NCBI GenBank assembly: GCA_003427395.1
Contig: BFEA01000443.1
Span: forward strand, 967,202 to 994,460
Length of the DNA: 27,259 bases
Direction: 5' to 3'
Source: Chara braunii
Taxonomy: Eukaryota; Streptophyta; Charophyceae; Charales; Characeae
Positions within the stretch are counted from its first letter, which is position 1. Each line of letters opens with the position of its first letter. The notes beneath the pieces were generated by a model that saw only the letters and a list, made by a program, of their open reading frames with translations, made no database searches and had not been told where the DNA came from. The translations under genes and the position numbers were made by a program. Shown piece by piece: positions 1 through 10,504 of the stretch.

Positions 1-35
<35 letters not shown>
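1..35. repeat. poly(A) run on the + strand at the window edge
   Basis: Thirty-five A residues open the window, followed by an A/G-rich stretch to about position 58. The neighbouring LINE remnant reads on the minus strand, so this run is poly(T) relative to it and cannot be its own poly(A) tail. It may be the tail of an element on the + strand lying outside the window, a simple repeat, or a scaffold-edge artefact. Confidence 0.9.
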
Positions 36-37
<2 letters not shown>

Positions 38-900
38 AAGGAAGAAAAGAAGGAAACAAATGTTGTCAGTTGCTAGGGAAAGCGGGTGTGGCGGAAAGGG
101 GTCCGGGAAATCGGACGGGGGGCGCATTGGGAAGGCGGGATCTATAGTTGTCCAATCATTCAGGACCAGGTGATAGTCCCTGCATTCTGCTAGTTCTCCT
201 GGCTTCCCATCCTCTCCTCCCCAATCCACTTTTGCTATCCATCCCCCTTTCTCCCCTCCTAACCAATCTTTGTAGAAGGAGGAGATTGCGTGTTGGATGT
301 CTCTGTTTGTTCGTAGGAGGTCCAATTGGGATTTCTGCATCTGCCATCTTCTCATTATTTCCATGTTTAGTTGTTGTTGGATTTGTTCAGTTACCTCTGG
401 CCCTTCTAATCCCACTTCTTCCATCACCAGGACGCACCTCTGCCACCAAAGACCCCATAGAACTGATCGCCTGCCCAATCTGAACATGTTTCCTACAAAG
501 TCGGGTGCGTCCTGGAGTTGTGGCCAATATCCTGTGAGGATAGCCCACCATGACCACGACCATGGTGGGTCCGGGATCAGTTTTCTCCATATCCTGTCCC
601 ACCATCGCCATGTTAACTGTGTCGTGGGGCATTGCATGAACACATGTTCGATAGTTTCTGCTCTTTTCCTTGAGGGGAATGCCTGCAGGCATCGCGGGCA
701 CCGGGGTAGTGCCTACCCTTTTTGCTCTAGGTTTGTGTGATCGATTAGCCAATTCATGATCGGGAGGCAGCGGTGGGCGATTTGCCACTGTAGCGAGGTG
801 ATTTTTGTCGGTTTTGCCTTGCCTTCTTGAAACCAGGGAATTGGTGTGAGGAGGGATCGATCTATATTGAGGTGCTTCGCCCACCTATCGTTTATCATGT
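36..900 (-). pseudogene. LINE ORF2 C-terminal segment with zinc-finger-like motif (broken)
   Basis: This is the C-terminal end of a non-LTR retrotransposon reverse transcriptase polyprotein. On the minus strand, the frame starting near 898 reads a Trp/Leu-rich stretch (DRWAKHL, TSLQWQIAHRCLPIMNW), then a TAG stop at 713-715. It then stays open from 712 to the window start. Just past the stop lies a Cys-X2-Cys...His-X4-Cys motif (CPRC at 689-700, EHVFMQC at 629-649), as in the zinc-finger-like region that follows the RT domain in many plant LINEs. After it come Trp-rich residues (WRWWDRIW, LWGLWWQRC). The last ~30 codons, opposite the G-rich + strand at 60-145, are proline-rich and probably not true coding sequence. 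This segment is one frame off the upstream RT segment, so a one-base indel lies near 900. Family assignment is firm; the clade is not determined. Confidence 0.75.
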
Positions 901-2364
901 CTCGCAGGGGTCTCTTAGGTCTGGCATTTTATAGGTGGTTTTGACGGTTAATTTATAGAGACTAACCTCCTTGGAGGGGCTGGTTCTCCTTCCCCCGGGT
1001 TTCCATTTCCATTCCTCGGGGTCGAGCGGTAGCTCCTGTATCCCAGTTGTTGGCAGAAAGGCACAGACCTCCTCACCCTCTCCCAAGGCTCTGACCCGGA
1101 AGACTTCTGTCATTTCTAACCATCTACAGGGGGCCCGACTGCCTTGTAATGATTGAGATTTAATAAGTGAGTATGTTTCCACCAAAACATCTTGGGATCT
1201 TGACAGGAGGACCCTCCCTAGGTGTTCAGGGTCCCACCTAATTCCTACCGAGTCTCCTTCCTTTAGCATTAGGCCCCTTCTTAACTGTCTATACCACGAG
1301 AGCGGGACCTTTTCAATGAGTTCGTCCAAATGTTGTGGAACGTGGTGACAGTATTTCAAAACTGGATGGAGTTCCTCTGCTGTCTTCCAGTCCTTGCGTT
1401 CTGCGTTCCATATATCCCCTATTCTGTTCACGCCACGTTTCACACAGCCCTTTCATGGTGGCGCTTAGCTAATCATCACTTGGCCCTGACGATTTGTGAT
1501 CCAACGGTTTCCGAATAGGGGTTGTCGGAGCACCTCCTCCCACCGATCTGGATGCCGTCGTTCTGGTAGGGGGAGTTGCCACCAGCTTTTCAATAGTGAG
1601 GGCCAAAATTGGTCCATAGCCCCGTCGGGGCTCTGTCCTCTTTCTGGTTGTTTCCTTGGGATTGTCCAGTAGCGGTCTTCTATCCATGTGAGGGGGTGTA
1701 CGACTGGGGGGGCCATGGGAGCTAGTCGTGCCACATGTTCTAATGCCAGGGGTTGCCAGGGACAATCTGTGGCGAATATCAGTTTTTTGATCCATTGTAG
1801 TCGGAGGGTCTGTGCTTGTGCTGTTGGATCTATTATTCCCAGACCTCCTACTCTTTTTGGTTGGATGATCGATTCCCAGGCCACCCTACTGATGACATTT
1901 TGCAGGTCACCGTCACCTCGTCATAGGAAGGCCGCCACTTTAGCCTTTAATGTGCGTACAACTTCTTTACTTAGGGGTCAGACCAGGGATTTATACCATA
2001 GTGAGGCGAAAATCACGTTATTTATCACCAGTGCCCTGCCCATGAGGGAGGTTGCCTTCTTTCCCCACCTGGCTAGCTTGGTTAGAGTCGGGGCCCTGAT
2101 CCATTCGTCGTTAGTTGGTGGGCAGCCTGCTGCTGTCATAGAGACTCCCAGAATTCTAATCGGAGCCTCCAGGGGTTGCCATGAAATGCGGGGGGTCTCA
2201 GGGGGGCGTTCACCTTGAGAGTGAATCCACCATCCTTGTGTCTTATTCCCCCAATTGACCATCATGTCCGACACCTAGGTGAACCGATTCATCATATTCT
2301 GGATCTCCTCGATATTTCGGGTCGTCGCCTCTACCATTATTGTAAGATCATCTGCAAACAAGGA
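895..2364 (-). pseudogene. LINE reverse transcriptase, C-terminal half, 5'-truncated and broken
   Basis: In one minus-strand frame this reads the catalytic FADD box (2347-2358, FADDLTIMVE). It then reads a helix-rich stretch, LGVSMTA near 2149, TSLMGRALVINNVIFASLWY (about 1991-2050), and W-S-I-I-Q-P-K-R-V-G-G-L-G-I near 1841-1884. That order is typical of the LINE RT palm-to-thumb region. Stops interrupt the frame at 2275-2277 (TAG), 1978-1980 (TGA), 1921-1923 (TGA), 1465-1467 (TAA) and 1453-1455 (TGA). Several occur where a Trp codon is expected. The frame is then open from about 1452 to 898. No endonuclease, ORF1 or N-terminal RT is present: the copy begins just upstream of FADD, where it abuts gypsy RNase H, as expected for a 5'-truncated LINE insertion. 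Not functional. Confidence 0.82.
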
Positions 2365-2367
2365 ACA

Positions 2368-2532
2368 TACTGGGAAGTTGTTTGTGAGCATGGTAAAGGT
2401 ATGACTGTGCAGATGATGACACTACTTTTTTACAGTGTAGACCAACGCAAGAACCTCATGCTCGTGAGGAGTATAGTTACGCTCTGTCGGAAGTAATTGT
2501 CGGGATAGATAAACAACTGGATGTTGAATGCG
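2368..2532 (-). pseudogene. Ty3/gypsy RNase H fragment
   Basis: About 55 minus-strand codons match the start of the Ty3/gypsy RNase H domain. They read HPVVYLSRQLLPTERNY, then a P-H-E-H-E-V-L-A-L-V-Y run, then HTFTMLTNN, where the family usually has T-D-N/H. A TAG at 2422-2424 stands where the family has the conserved Trp of the K-K/W-R block. The active-site Asp of the T-D motif reads Asn. The fragment continues in the same frame into the LINE FADD region without a spacer, with the breakpoint somewhere between about 2362 and 2375. Its right edge meets the truncated LTR near 2533. It is probably the downstream continuation of the gypsy element at 21238-25216, split off by the large insertion. 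This link is inferred from strand and domain order. Confidence 0.8.
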
Positions 2533-4149
2533 TCAGCCATACCTCTTGCGAACCCCTACGATAGGATAGGGCCTATGCGAGGCACGACTTAACTCCAACT
2601 TACGGGAGTTGTCACCTCCCCTCGGTGGGCGTATCCCCGCCGAGCTACCAGTCCACAATACGAAAGCTAATCAGTTGAAATCGCAGGGGTGGACCAGCCG
2701 AGGGCGTTTCTCGTTCGCTGTCGCATAGGGGGTACGAGCAGTATTACGCCTCTATCGGACCCTCACGAGAATCGACGCCTTGGGGGGCTGAGGTCCCAAG
2801 CGTGACTCGTCGTCGGTCGACTAGAACGTATCCCACACACCACACGTACACCACTCTACGAACATAAAAATAAAAACATACATCCACACGCACGTACATA
2901 TACATATACAGAACGACACTAAACAAACAACAAGACAACACTCCTAGTCCCTTAGTAGTCATCCCATAACTCTCCAATGCGGAAATCGGATAGGCATCGC
3001 GAGACTTAATATAAAACCGTGCGGGCGCAGGGCTAACTCATATCGACTCGTAATGCAAGCATACTCAAGCAGTCGCAATGATGGTGTACCATGTAGTACC
3101 CATACTCATGTGGTCCTCGTTAATCTCGAGGGTCGCATTCGACACTCAAGTGTCGGCTGACACACTGCTAAAGGGAAGGATCTCTCGACGTTGTACAACC
3201 GCCAAGTGCGATTGAAAACCACACCCTCTTCTGCACCCTGCGGAGAGTGGGTGGTACACAAGTTCATACCTGTGGTTGCAATCGTCTCTTATCGCCATGG
3301 AGACCAGCCCCATCATCCATGGTCTGGAAATAAGTCAAGGGGTTTGAGTTTGGCGGTTGCCACAGACTACAACGTCGAACTATAAAAATTAACAAGCAAA
3401 ATCAATCAATAAATAAGTAAACACCCAACACTCATATATCAAATCAAGAACTCGAGATAAAATAAAAGAAGGGGAAACATATACCCATCAGGTATGCAGA
3501 TCGTGCGACTCATGGTTGTCATTCTCACTGCCTCCAAAGTACGACTCATTATCCGCTCATAGACCAAGCTTCAGACACTAACCTGTATAAAACATAGACA
3601 CACACAATAGCCACATTGCCATACACCAATATAGTCAACTTTACTTTTCCCTGTAACTCACACCACGCCTCACACTCAGGCCTTAATCATAATCCAACTT
3701 TTCATAAATCTCATAAGTTATTTATAATGGTCATTAAAAGAAGTTCGGTTAAAACCCTCAAAGAAACATATCAAATCTCAGGGCTAAGGCAATCGAGTTG
3801 AGGTACAGGTGGAAGCAAAGTTGTGTCGTGAGCCGACAAGTCGGCGATCAACCAACCGACCTGTTCTCAACGATAACAAAAGATGATCCTCGTAGGATCA
3901 AGTTGGAACTAGTCAAAATCCTCGATCGAATGTCCAAAGAATGCGTGTATCATAAGACAGATCAATGTCAAAGCTAAATCGTCAATGTGTGGAGATCAAA
4001 TCCCCATGACATGTTCTCACTCAAGACTCTTATCATAGCCAAACCTAGGTCTACCTCTAAGCAAGTGTCCAAAGAAAGGTAAACCTATGGAAGAATCTCC
4101 CCCATACAGAATGAATCCCTAAAATCGTCACGTGTCATAATATAATCTA

Positions 4150-4720
4150 TCTCCTCAAATCTAAGAAAATTTCAGTTGCGCTTCCCATAGAAAAAGTGTC
4201 TTTCCAGAATTTATATCAGCCTAAATATGAAAACAAAAATAATATGCAACCTTCCAAAGTCAATTTTTTTCCAACTCCCTGAATTAACAAAAATTTGGGC
4301 AGCACTCATTTTAGAAAAGGAAACTTTCCAGATTTTTACTAAGCCATATATAAAAATCAGACAAGTTGAACTTTTGAAAAATCAAATTTTGACTAACTCC
4401 TTGGATTTGCAGAAATTTCGGCAGCGCTTCCCGTAGAGAAAGTAGCTTACCAAAATTTATACAAAGCTAAGTTCTGAATTTAAAATAACTTTGACTTCTC
4501 AAGGTCCAATTTGATCTAACTCCCTGAAGCAGCAAAATTTTGGGCAGCACTCACTTTAGAAAAGGAGGCTTCCAAATTTTTTACTAAGTCAAAAACTCAG
4601 ACAAATTGAACTTTGAAAAGACAAAATCTGACTAACTCCTTGTTTTTTGTAGAAATTTCGACAGCGCTTCCCATAGAGAAAGTGGCGTACCAAGATTTAT
4701 ACAAGACCGAGTATAATAAA
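4150..4720. repeat. five-unit ~121-bp tandem array, alternating A/B types
   Basis: A core containing GCGCTTCCC or GCACTCAYTTTAGAA recurs at 4178, 4302, 4424, 4547 and 4664, giving spacings of 124, 122, 123 and 117. Each core is preceded by CTAACTCC-like sequence and followed by a stretch such as CCAAAATTTATACAAAG. Units 1, 3 and 5 share the GCGCTTCCC core; units 2 and 4 share the GCACTC...TTTAGAAAAGG core. The array is therefore an alternating A-B-A-B-A series with a period of about 245 bp at the dimer level. The same array is present in the other LTR. Confidence 0.85.
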
Positions 4721-4997
4721 TGATCCCAGAAAATGCGAGAATTGATCGAAGTAAAAACAACTTAGCCCAAAAAATGCAGGAATTGAAACTAATTCCTATA
4801 GCTCTAGCACGTGGCAAGCAGTTAAATCAACTACCTATCAAATGAAACTCAGACTAAGTAATAATCTCACTCAGCCACATGCAAGCCAAACCACAAAGGC
4901 AAGTACTCTCACCATCCCCAAGTCAACCTTATCAAACAATAGTTCATGATCTTTCGATGATTTATCCTTTTATACCCAACTTACATAAGGCATAAAG

Positions 4998-5602
4998 CTA
5001 GACCACCCAAACTTATGAGAACATGCCTATCTCAGCCATAAAATATACAAAAACACAGGGCACAACAACTTTTTTCTTCTTTGGGCATATGACTAGGTCA
5101 CCCTAGTCGCCCTGAACTGTTTAAGTATCCCAACTTTATATAATTATCTGCACTTAGTCTTTTAAGGTAGCATATAACTGAACCAATCATCTTTAGCTCA
5201 AGATTCAGTCTGCCCCTTACGTACCACAAGTTTACTCTTAATTAGTACTCTCTTTAGTTGGTGATAAGCTATAATCAGACCACCCAAACTTATGGAACCC
5301 TGTCTGACTAGCCTGTTCATAGATAGAGTAGTAGTACAGTATAGTCAACTTATAACCTTCGGGTTCCAACCTGTGCGTGGCGTTGGACCAAGAACACTCA
5401 AACTTATGGAACATGTTTGGTTCTCAGCCTGATTCATTCTCTTAAAGCCAAACCAGAAAGAAACTGAAAGAAACCCAAAGTAAACAAGGCGACCAAACCA
5501 CCCAATTTTATGGAACATGCTTGGTCCCTGAAAAGTCAATCACAGTCAGCCCTTGCAAGTCAAAGCAACCAGACCACCCAAACTTATGGGAACTTTTCTG
5601 GT
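4998..5602. repeat. dispersed hairpin motif array (left LTR)
   Basis: The core CCACCCAAACTTATGG, or a close variant, recurs at about 5003, 5281, 5391, 5498 and 5574. Most copies are flanked by short inverted arms: TCAGAC/GTCTGA (5275-5280 and 5302-5307), GACCAA/TTGGTC (5491-5496 and 5521-5526), ACCAGA/TCTGGT (5568-5573 and 5597-5602). In this LTR the first and third hairpins have decayed arms. Related but weaker sequence follows at about 5632-5690. The function is unknown; RNA structure in the retroelement transcript or relics of tiny foldback repeats are possible. Confidence 0.75.
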
Positions 5603-7340
5603 CCTTCAGGCAATTCAAAATAAACATAGCACTGGGCCCTCCAATCTTATGGAGACTCTCTCAGGCTTTGGTTGACCCAGTCAAACACATGCAATACAAC
5701 CTTCCTCTCATCCTTCCCCCAGATGCAATCCCACAATCTGCTTTCAGTCAAACAACAAAAACTTGAAACTGAATTTGCATTATCATTCCTTTATTAAGTC
5801 TGGTTCGTTCTGAAAAGTCAAACTGAAAGTCAAAGTACGGACACAAGCAATATACTCAGTCAAACACAACAAGAAATACAGTTAGGGGCTATAACCAGAG
5901 TTTATAGAAGGAAAATGAAGTCTTTACCTCTCAGTTCCCTGCCTCCAGAACTCCTCCTGAGTTCCAGCAGAGCTCCCACAATCGGTAGGAGTCTTGCTGC
6001 GGTCCTACGGGCTGCAATCCCGACTGCCGCCTTCCTCTCTGAACTGGACTAGACTTTGAGTAAGAAGGACAGAAAGAAAAGGGGTTTCAGAATCTCGAGA
6101 TATAAGAGGGGGACAACTCAACTCGCAGGAGAGGGCTTTGCAATCTCTAATCGCCTGAGGGTCCCGCAATGGCGGCCAAAATCTGCAGCAGCTTGGTCAA
6201 CCCAAAGTCAAACTGCCACCTACCGGTTCCCGGACGATTCTCCCGATCTCCTCCAAGACCTCTTCCTTCAGCAGAAATCAGTTCATCCGCAACCAAACTC
6301 AGCGAAATACAGCAGCAAGACTCAACAAGCATTAGTAATTCTAAAATCAGCAGCTGCACTCAAAATGTCGAGGTTCACTATGGCAACAGACGGTGACTCT
6401 TGACTGACAGCAGTCCCTGTTGGCAAGCACTCTCACCACTCGTGTGTCAAAAATCAGGCCCAAACAAACTCTGCAACTCAGATGTTGAGGAACCGACATG
6501 TCACACTCTCTCAGTCTTCCACGCTACAGGTTCAGCAACATAGTGCAGGTACAATAATAATCGTCCGTCGCCACAGCAGGCGTATTGAACAACAACCAAG
6601 GGGTAGCCATAGACTCTTCTCATGCAGATCTTCACACGGAACAGGTATGTGCACTTCTCCTCTATCGTCAATCTTGTTGAGGTCTTTACTAGACTCGAGT
6701 ACAGTCCGACTGTGACCTGTGTGGCAAACTACTTCGACTCCGACAGACAAGTATTCGCTATTGCCTGAGCCTCCTCCTTCTTTGTTACTTCACCGCCGGG
6801 GTGAACAAAGCACCGCCCGCAGGTAAGTTTCCAGGCTCTGCGGCCGTCCCTCATTATTTCGGCCGGTAGGCGAGCAAATTCGAAATGAATCTTCCGCTGC
6901 ATCATGGGTGCGGACTCACTGTTTAGTTGCTGCTTTAAGGTAGGCGCTTGCTGCTGCCCCTGCCCATGCATCACATGGTCTCTCCTTTAGCTAGCTCAAC
7001 CAATAGGACGAATACCACTTCAGCGAGCAGGTAGGTCCTTGCAACCTTACAACTGTCTTCAGACCCGTAACCTGTCTTTTACTATTTCCGTTTTGATAGG
7101 ACGAGCAACGCACCAGCCAACAAGTAAGTTATGCAGCCTCACAACCCTTCCCCCCCCCATGGATGTTTTTTTCTGATCCATTGAACGTGTGAAACGATAA
7201 CGAGTCTTTTCATTGGGACATTGGGGAATCGTACCGCATACATAGAGGATTGAATCCCTTGCCTGAATACGGCTATGTGCACCGCTTACTGGTGCAGCAC
7301 GATGCGTAACATCGATCTGCCAGGTAGGCGTGACTCCCAA

Positions 7341-7446
7341 CTCCACACTTCTCTCTCTCTCTCTCCCCCTCTAATTACATGAGCGAAGCCACACTCCACA
7401 CTTCTCTCTCTCTCTCTCCCCCTCTAATTACATGAGCCAAGCCACA
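7341..7446. repeat. 53-bp tandem duplication with (CT)n tract
   Basis: A 53-bp unit starting CTCCACACTTCTCTCT and ending near GAGCGAAGCCACA occurs twice head to tail, starting at 7341 and 7394. The other LTR copy has a single unit near 19380-19432, so the duplication arose after the element inserted, or is an assembly error in a CT microsatellite. Confidence 0.85.
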
Positions 7447-7855
7447 ATGAACCCCTTTGCTAAAACACGAAGGATATGCTGCCAGTCCAAGATTCATCAA
7501 AACAAGCAAAACTAACTACGAATCTATCGCTAAAACCCGGACAAGTGCATTCAGCATTTTCCCGTTTCTACCCCCAGTGCGGCCTATTCGTAAGTTAACT
7601 CCTACCGTACTAACCGATCACTCAAACTAACACTACCATCATCATCGTCTTGCCCCACAACCCCTATAACGCATCTCCCCACAACCGAGTTCATGAAGAA
7701 TTACTCTCTACTAGATCTAACTACAAAATCGGATTCGTCAGGGCCGAAAACCCCCGGTTCAAGTCCTCCATTGCCTCTTTTCGTCAAGAAACAGGCAAGA
7801 GTCACTCTCCTTTCCCTCATTCCCTCTTCTCTCCGCCATGGCTCCCCGCACTAAC

Positions 7856-7899
7856 NTTCTCACTAACTCCCTTATCTACTAANTTTTNNTTAATTCCNN
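7856..7899. other. cluster of ambiguous bases (N) in the left LTR
   Basis: Ns stand at 7856, 7883, 7888-7889 and 7898-7899. At every one of these positions the copy at 19914-20008 and the copy at 27165-27259 carry different bases (T/A, T/C, GT/TC, GA/AT). Surrounding bases are nearly identical in all three. The Ns therefore look like a consensus of unresolved repeat copies rather than a true gap. Confidence 0.9.
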
Positions 7900-8309
7900 C
7901 CGCATAATCGGATTCGCCAGGCCTAAAAACCCCGGATTCGGCTCTTCCTTTGCCGAAATCCGTTAGGGATCGGGGGGCTAGGCACTTTTCGCCCCGATCA
8001 CCTTCGTTTTTCCGCTACTGCCATCTCCGCATTCACTCCGAATGCACCTGGCATAGTACCTAGCCAGTTACATCTCAACCTTCTTCTGAGTGTCTCCGCA
8101 TTGTCTCCTCGTCATCCCCGACCAGCGTTGCGCCCCACTTCACTGTCTATGTACGTCGTTTGTGTCCTCCCGCGTTATGCTACGCACTAAACCAGACCTC
8201 ACAGTGGGCGTCGACTATCGCAGACCTCAGGGCGGTAATCGTGGGAGTGGAAACCCACTAAGGAGTGTGCAACCACTTACCTGTCGGTCTATCAACCTCG
8301 AAAATGGAA

Positions 8310-8349
8310 GGCGCTGAAGCTCGCGACCTATGCTCTACCACCTAGGCCA
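8310..8349 (-). promoter_or_regulatory. tRNA-like Pol III A box / B box pair (left LTR)
   Basis: On the minus strand TGGCCTAGGTGG (8338-8349) fits the type-2 Pol III A-box consensus TRGYNNARNNGG fully. It is preceded by a seven-base acceptor-like stretch and followed by TAGAGC as in a tRNA D arm. Seventeen bases further, GCTTCAGCGCC (8310-8320) matches the B box GGTTCRANNCC at 9 of 11 positions. The spacing is too short for an anticodon arm, so this is at most a tRNA fossil or SINE-like promoter, not a tRNA gene. Activity is unknown. Confidence 0.4.
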
Positions 8350-9133
8350 CTCCTACACCTTGATGGGTAGGAAGACGCAGGGCTGTTGCGCAGCCCTCAG
8401 CGTGAGCCTTGGTGAGGCAGATCCCAACGCAGATCTTGGTACTAGTAGCTTTGAAGTCCCAGGTGGAGACGGTCTCATACGGTTGGTCCGTTTGGGTAAG
8501 GTGGCTTTCCGCCCCGACACCCTTTGGCCCGCTGTGCCACGACACAGTTCCGCATCTATCGGTTCTCAACGGGCATGCACACACTTAAACCTCTTGCAAC
8601 AGACACTCGGTGGCAGGCCATATACCCACAAACGGCCCCCGCCACGCAGGTTTTTTTCCGCCTTGCGGGCTAATTACCCACCGGCTCGCACACACGTTGA
8701 ACTCCCCAGCCTGCGTTCCAAGGTCGGCATGAATTTTCGCCCGCATCCCGAACACCCGGGGACCCGGACGAGCCCGCCAAAAGAGGTATGTAGTCGAAGT
8801 CCTCGACTACCGCGACAAGCACCCATGTCCTGGCGACGTAGCAACTGAGCCAGTCCTGTTGGTCTTCACATTGGACTCAGAATCGATCACCGAGCTAAGG
8901 ACCTTAAATATTCAATAAAAGTAAATAAATAAATAAATGAATAATAAATTAAGAATGAACATCATGCATCCCACGAGTCCATGACGCCGCGCATACCCAG
9001 ACTGCGCTTGGTTGCGCCTCGCCGTCAATACCTCGAGGGCGCCCCTCACCCCGACGAGGGCCTAAACTTCCTTCTGTATGAGCGCCATAGGGCGGATGAG
9101 GCCGCACTAGTGCGACTTTTAGAAAAACACGCG

Positions 9134-9155
9134 AAATACCCTTGTAAGGGTATTT
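9134..9155. other. perfect palindrome 9 bp from the LTR edge
   Basis: AAATACCCTT (9134-9143) and AAGGGTATTT (9146-9155) form a perfect 10-bp stem with a two-base loop. It lies next to the outer end of the LTR as read on the element's strand, that is, at the start of U3. The other LTR keeps a related imperfect palindrome at 21205-21230. Confidence 0.85.
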
Positions 9156-9164
9156 GGTACGATA

Positions 9165-10499
9165 GCCTGGCCGGACTTTATTAAGCGACGTCCCCGTCGT
9201 ATCGGGCGTCCAGTCCAAATACCGTTTAAACACGCCCTCAAAGAAAAGTATACAATACCTTCTAAAAACGGTCATCAAGTTGTACCAACTTCAAACCTTG
9301 ATTCCTCGAAACAATTGGGCAAGAGTCAGCAGTAAAAAAATATCATTTAATTCCTTATCAAAATAGAAATCTACAATAGCCGAATAATCAGTTAGGCACT
9401 GACACGTTTCAACCTTTAATTCAACAAAGTGGATAAGACCACTTTCCACCCACTACAACCATAGACAAAGAATCATTTAAAGTGAAGCTCAAAACTATAC
9501 TACCTCGGTCTCTTTGAACGATATTTTATCGTGCCGAGCACCCTGATCATCCTGCCACTAGCCAAAATTCAACTCAGTGGTGGGTCATAATTCAAAGTCC
9601 CAATCTTTATTTAGCATTCTATTTCACACAACAACCATTTAGATTCAATTCATTCATATATCCTCTTTTCGAGCTTTTTCCCATAAGAATATCCCATTGT
9701 GGGGAATAATCAGACACTCCAATCTCTTAGCTAACAAAAAGATTAGGGTGGTTGACCCCATCACACATGTCATAAATATACCTTATGGGTAGGGCCCCGT
9801 TAAGCCCAGTCCCACAGGTCATTACTATCACACAGAAACCACTCACCTTAGTAAAAAAAAATTGATGGGCAGGGGTATTCATTAAGCTTTCAAAATAGAT
9901 GAAAGTTACCTTTTTACTTATAAATCCTACTTTTATGAGTACGGTTTTTCACATTTGTCACTCATTTTATCAACCTCAGCCATAAGTTTTGCTAAGTGAG
10001 CAAACTTTCATAATGTTCTTCCAAATAAAACTCACTTTTTCACATCTTGAAATTTCACACTTGTTGACACGCCATTTTCAACCAAACTAAAGTCGATTGG
10101 AGGGTCTCAAGATCAGATGGGTTTTTCCTGCCACAGACGACACTCCCATCGACATTGATTCCAAACTTAAATCTCTCAAGGAGTCTTAATCATGGAAGTC
10201 ACCGTCACAGACTAGACCGCTTGTGGTATGTAATAAGTTAAGTGAAGGACTTAGAACCAACAGGCTTCCTCATTGCCTGTGTTGCCTTCACCAACTATTA
10301 CCGGACTACGCAAGCGGGGATGCCGATTTGAACGGTTCTTTCCTTACCCTCTGCCACGCACAAAAGCCAACTATGAATCACAACCACTGGCCAACCAAGG
10401 GCTCCCAGAACTTGACAGGTTTCTCTGCCGCAGATGACACCCTTACCGGCAACTGAGAACCAACAGAGTGGAGTTGCCGATTTGGCAGAGGATAAATCT
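9165..10499. other. retroelement interior, non-coding, 3' part
   Basis: No reading frame with recognisable protein similarity was seen on either strand. A diverged direct repeat is visible: a ~57-bp block ending CATTGA at about 10101-10157 resembles one ending AACTGA at about 10401-10456, with shared words TGCCRCAGAYGACAC. A second word, TGCCGATTTG, recurs at about 10321 and 10477. The base next to the LTR is not purine-rich on the minus strand, so no clear polypurine tract is present. Confidence 0.6.
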
Positions 10500-10504
10500 C
10501 TAAC

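Larger units (their letters stand above)
2533..9164 (-). repeat. left (3') LTR copy, truncated at its left end
   Basis: This copy aligns colinearly with 14589-21237, from about 2533 (CAGCCATACCTC at about 2535 and 14591) to GGTACGA at 9156-9162. The LTR end corresponding to 14461-14588 is absent and is replaced by gypsy RNase H sequence. The right edge reads CGATA where the other copy has CGACA. Copy-specific changes include a 53-bp tandem duplication at 7341-7446 and loss of about 100 bp near 7700 relative to 19690-19785. No intact gene was found in it. It contains the subrepeats listed separately. Confidence 0.85.

Noticed and set aside
156-740. Overlapping + and minus strand open frames over the LINE 3' region
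   Set aside because: They are other-frame shadows of the LINE coding sequence, which is identified by its CPRC...H...C motif in a different minus-strand frame.
6056-6403. A 115-codon + strand frame with a counterpart at 18121-18444
   Set aside because: Antisense to the retroelement, no recognisable domain, different starts in the two copies; treated as fortuitous.
7758-7768. Perfect Pol III B-box word GGTTCAAGTCC on the + strand
   Set aside because: No A box or cloverleaf could be found upstream in either LTR copy, so a tRNA gene or SINE is not supported.
8330-8848. A 172-codon + strand open frame, matched by a 170-codon frame at 20407-20919 in the other LTR
   Set aside because: Both frames survive only because the LTRs are copies. 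Amino-acid differences are about as frequent as expected for unselected sequence at the observed base divergence, and no domain is recognisable.
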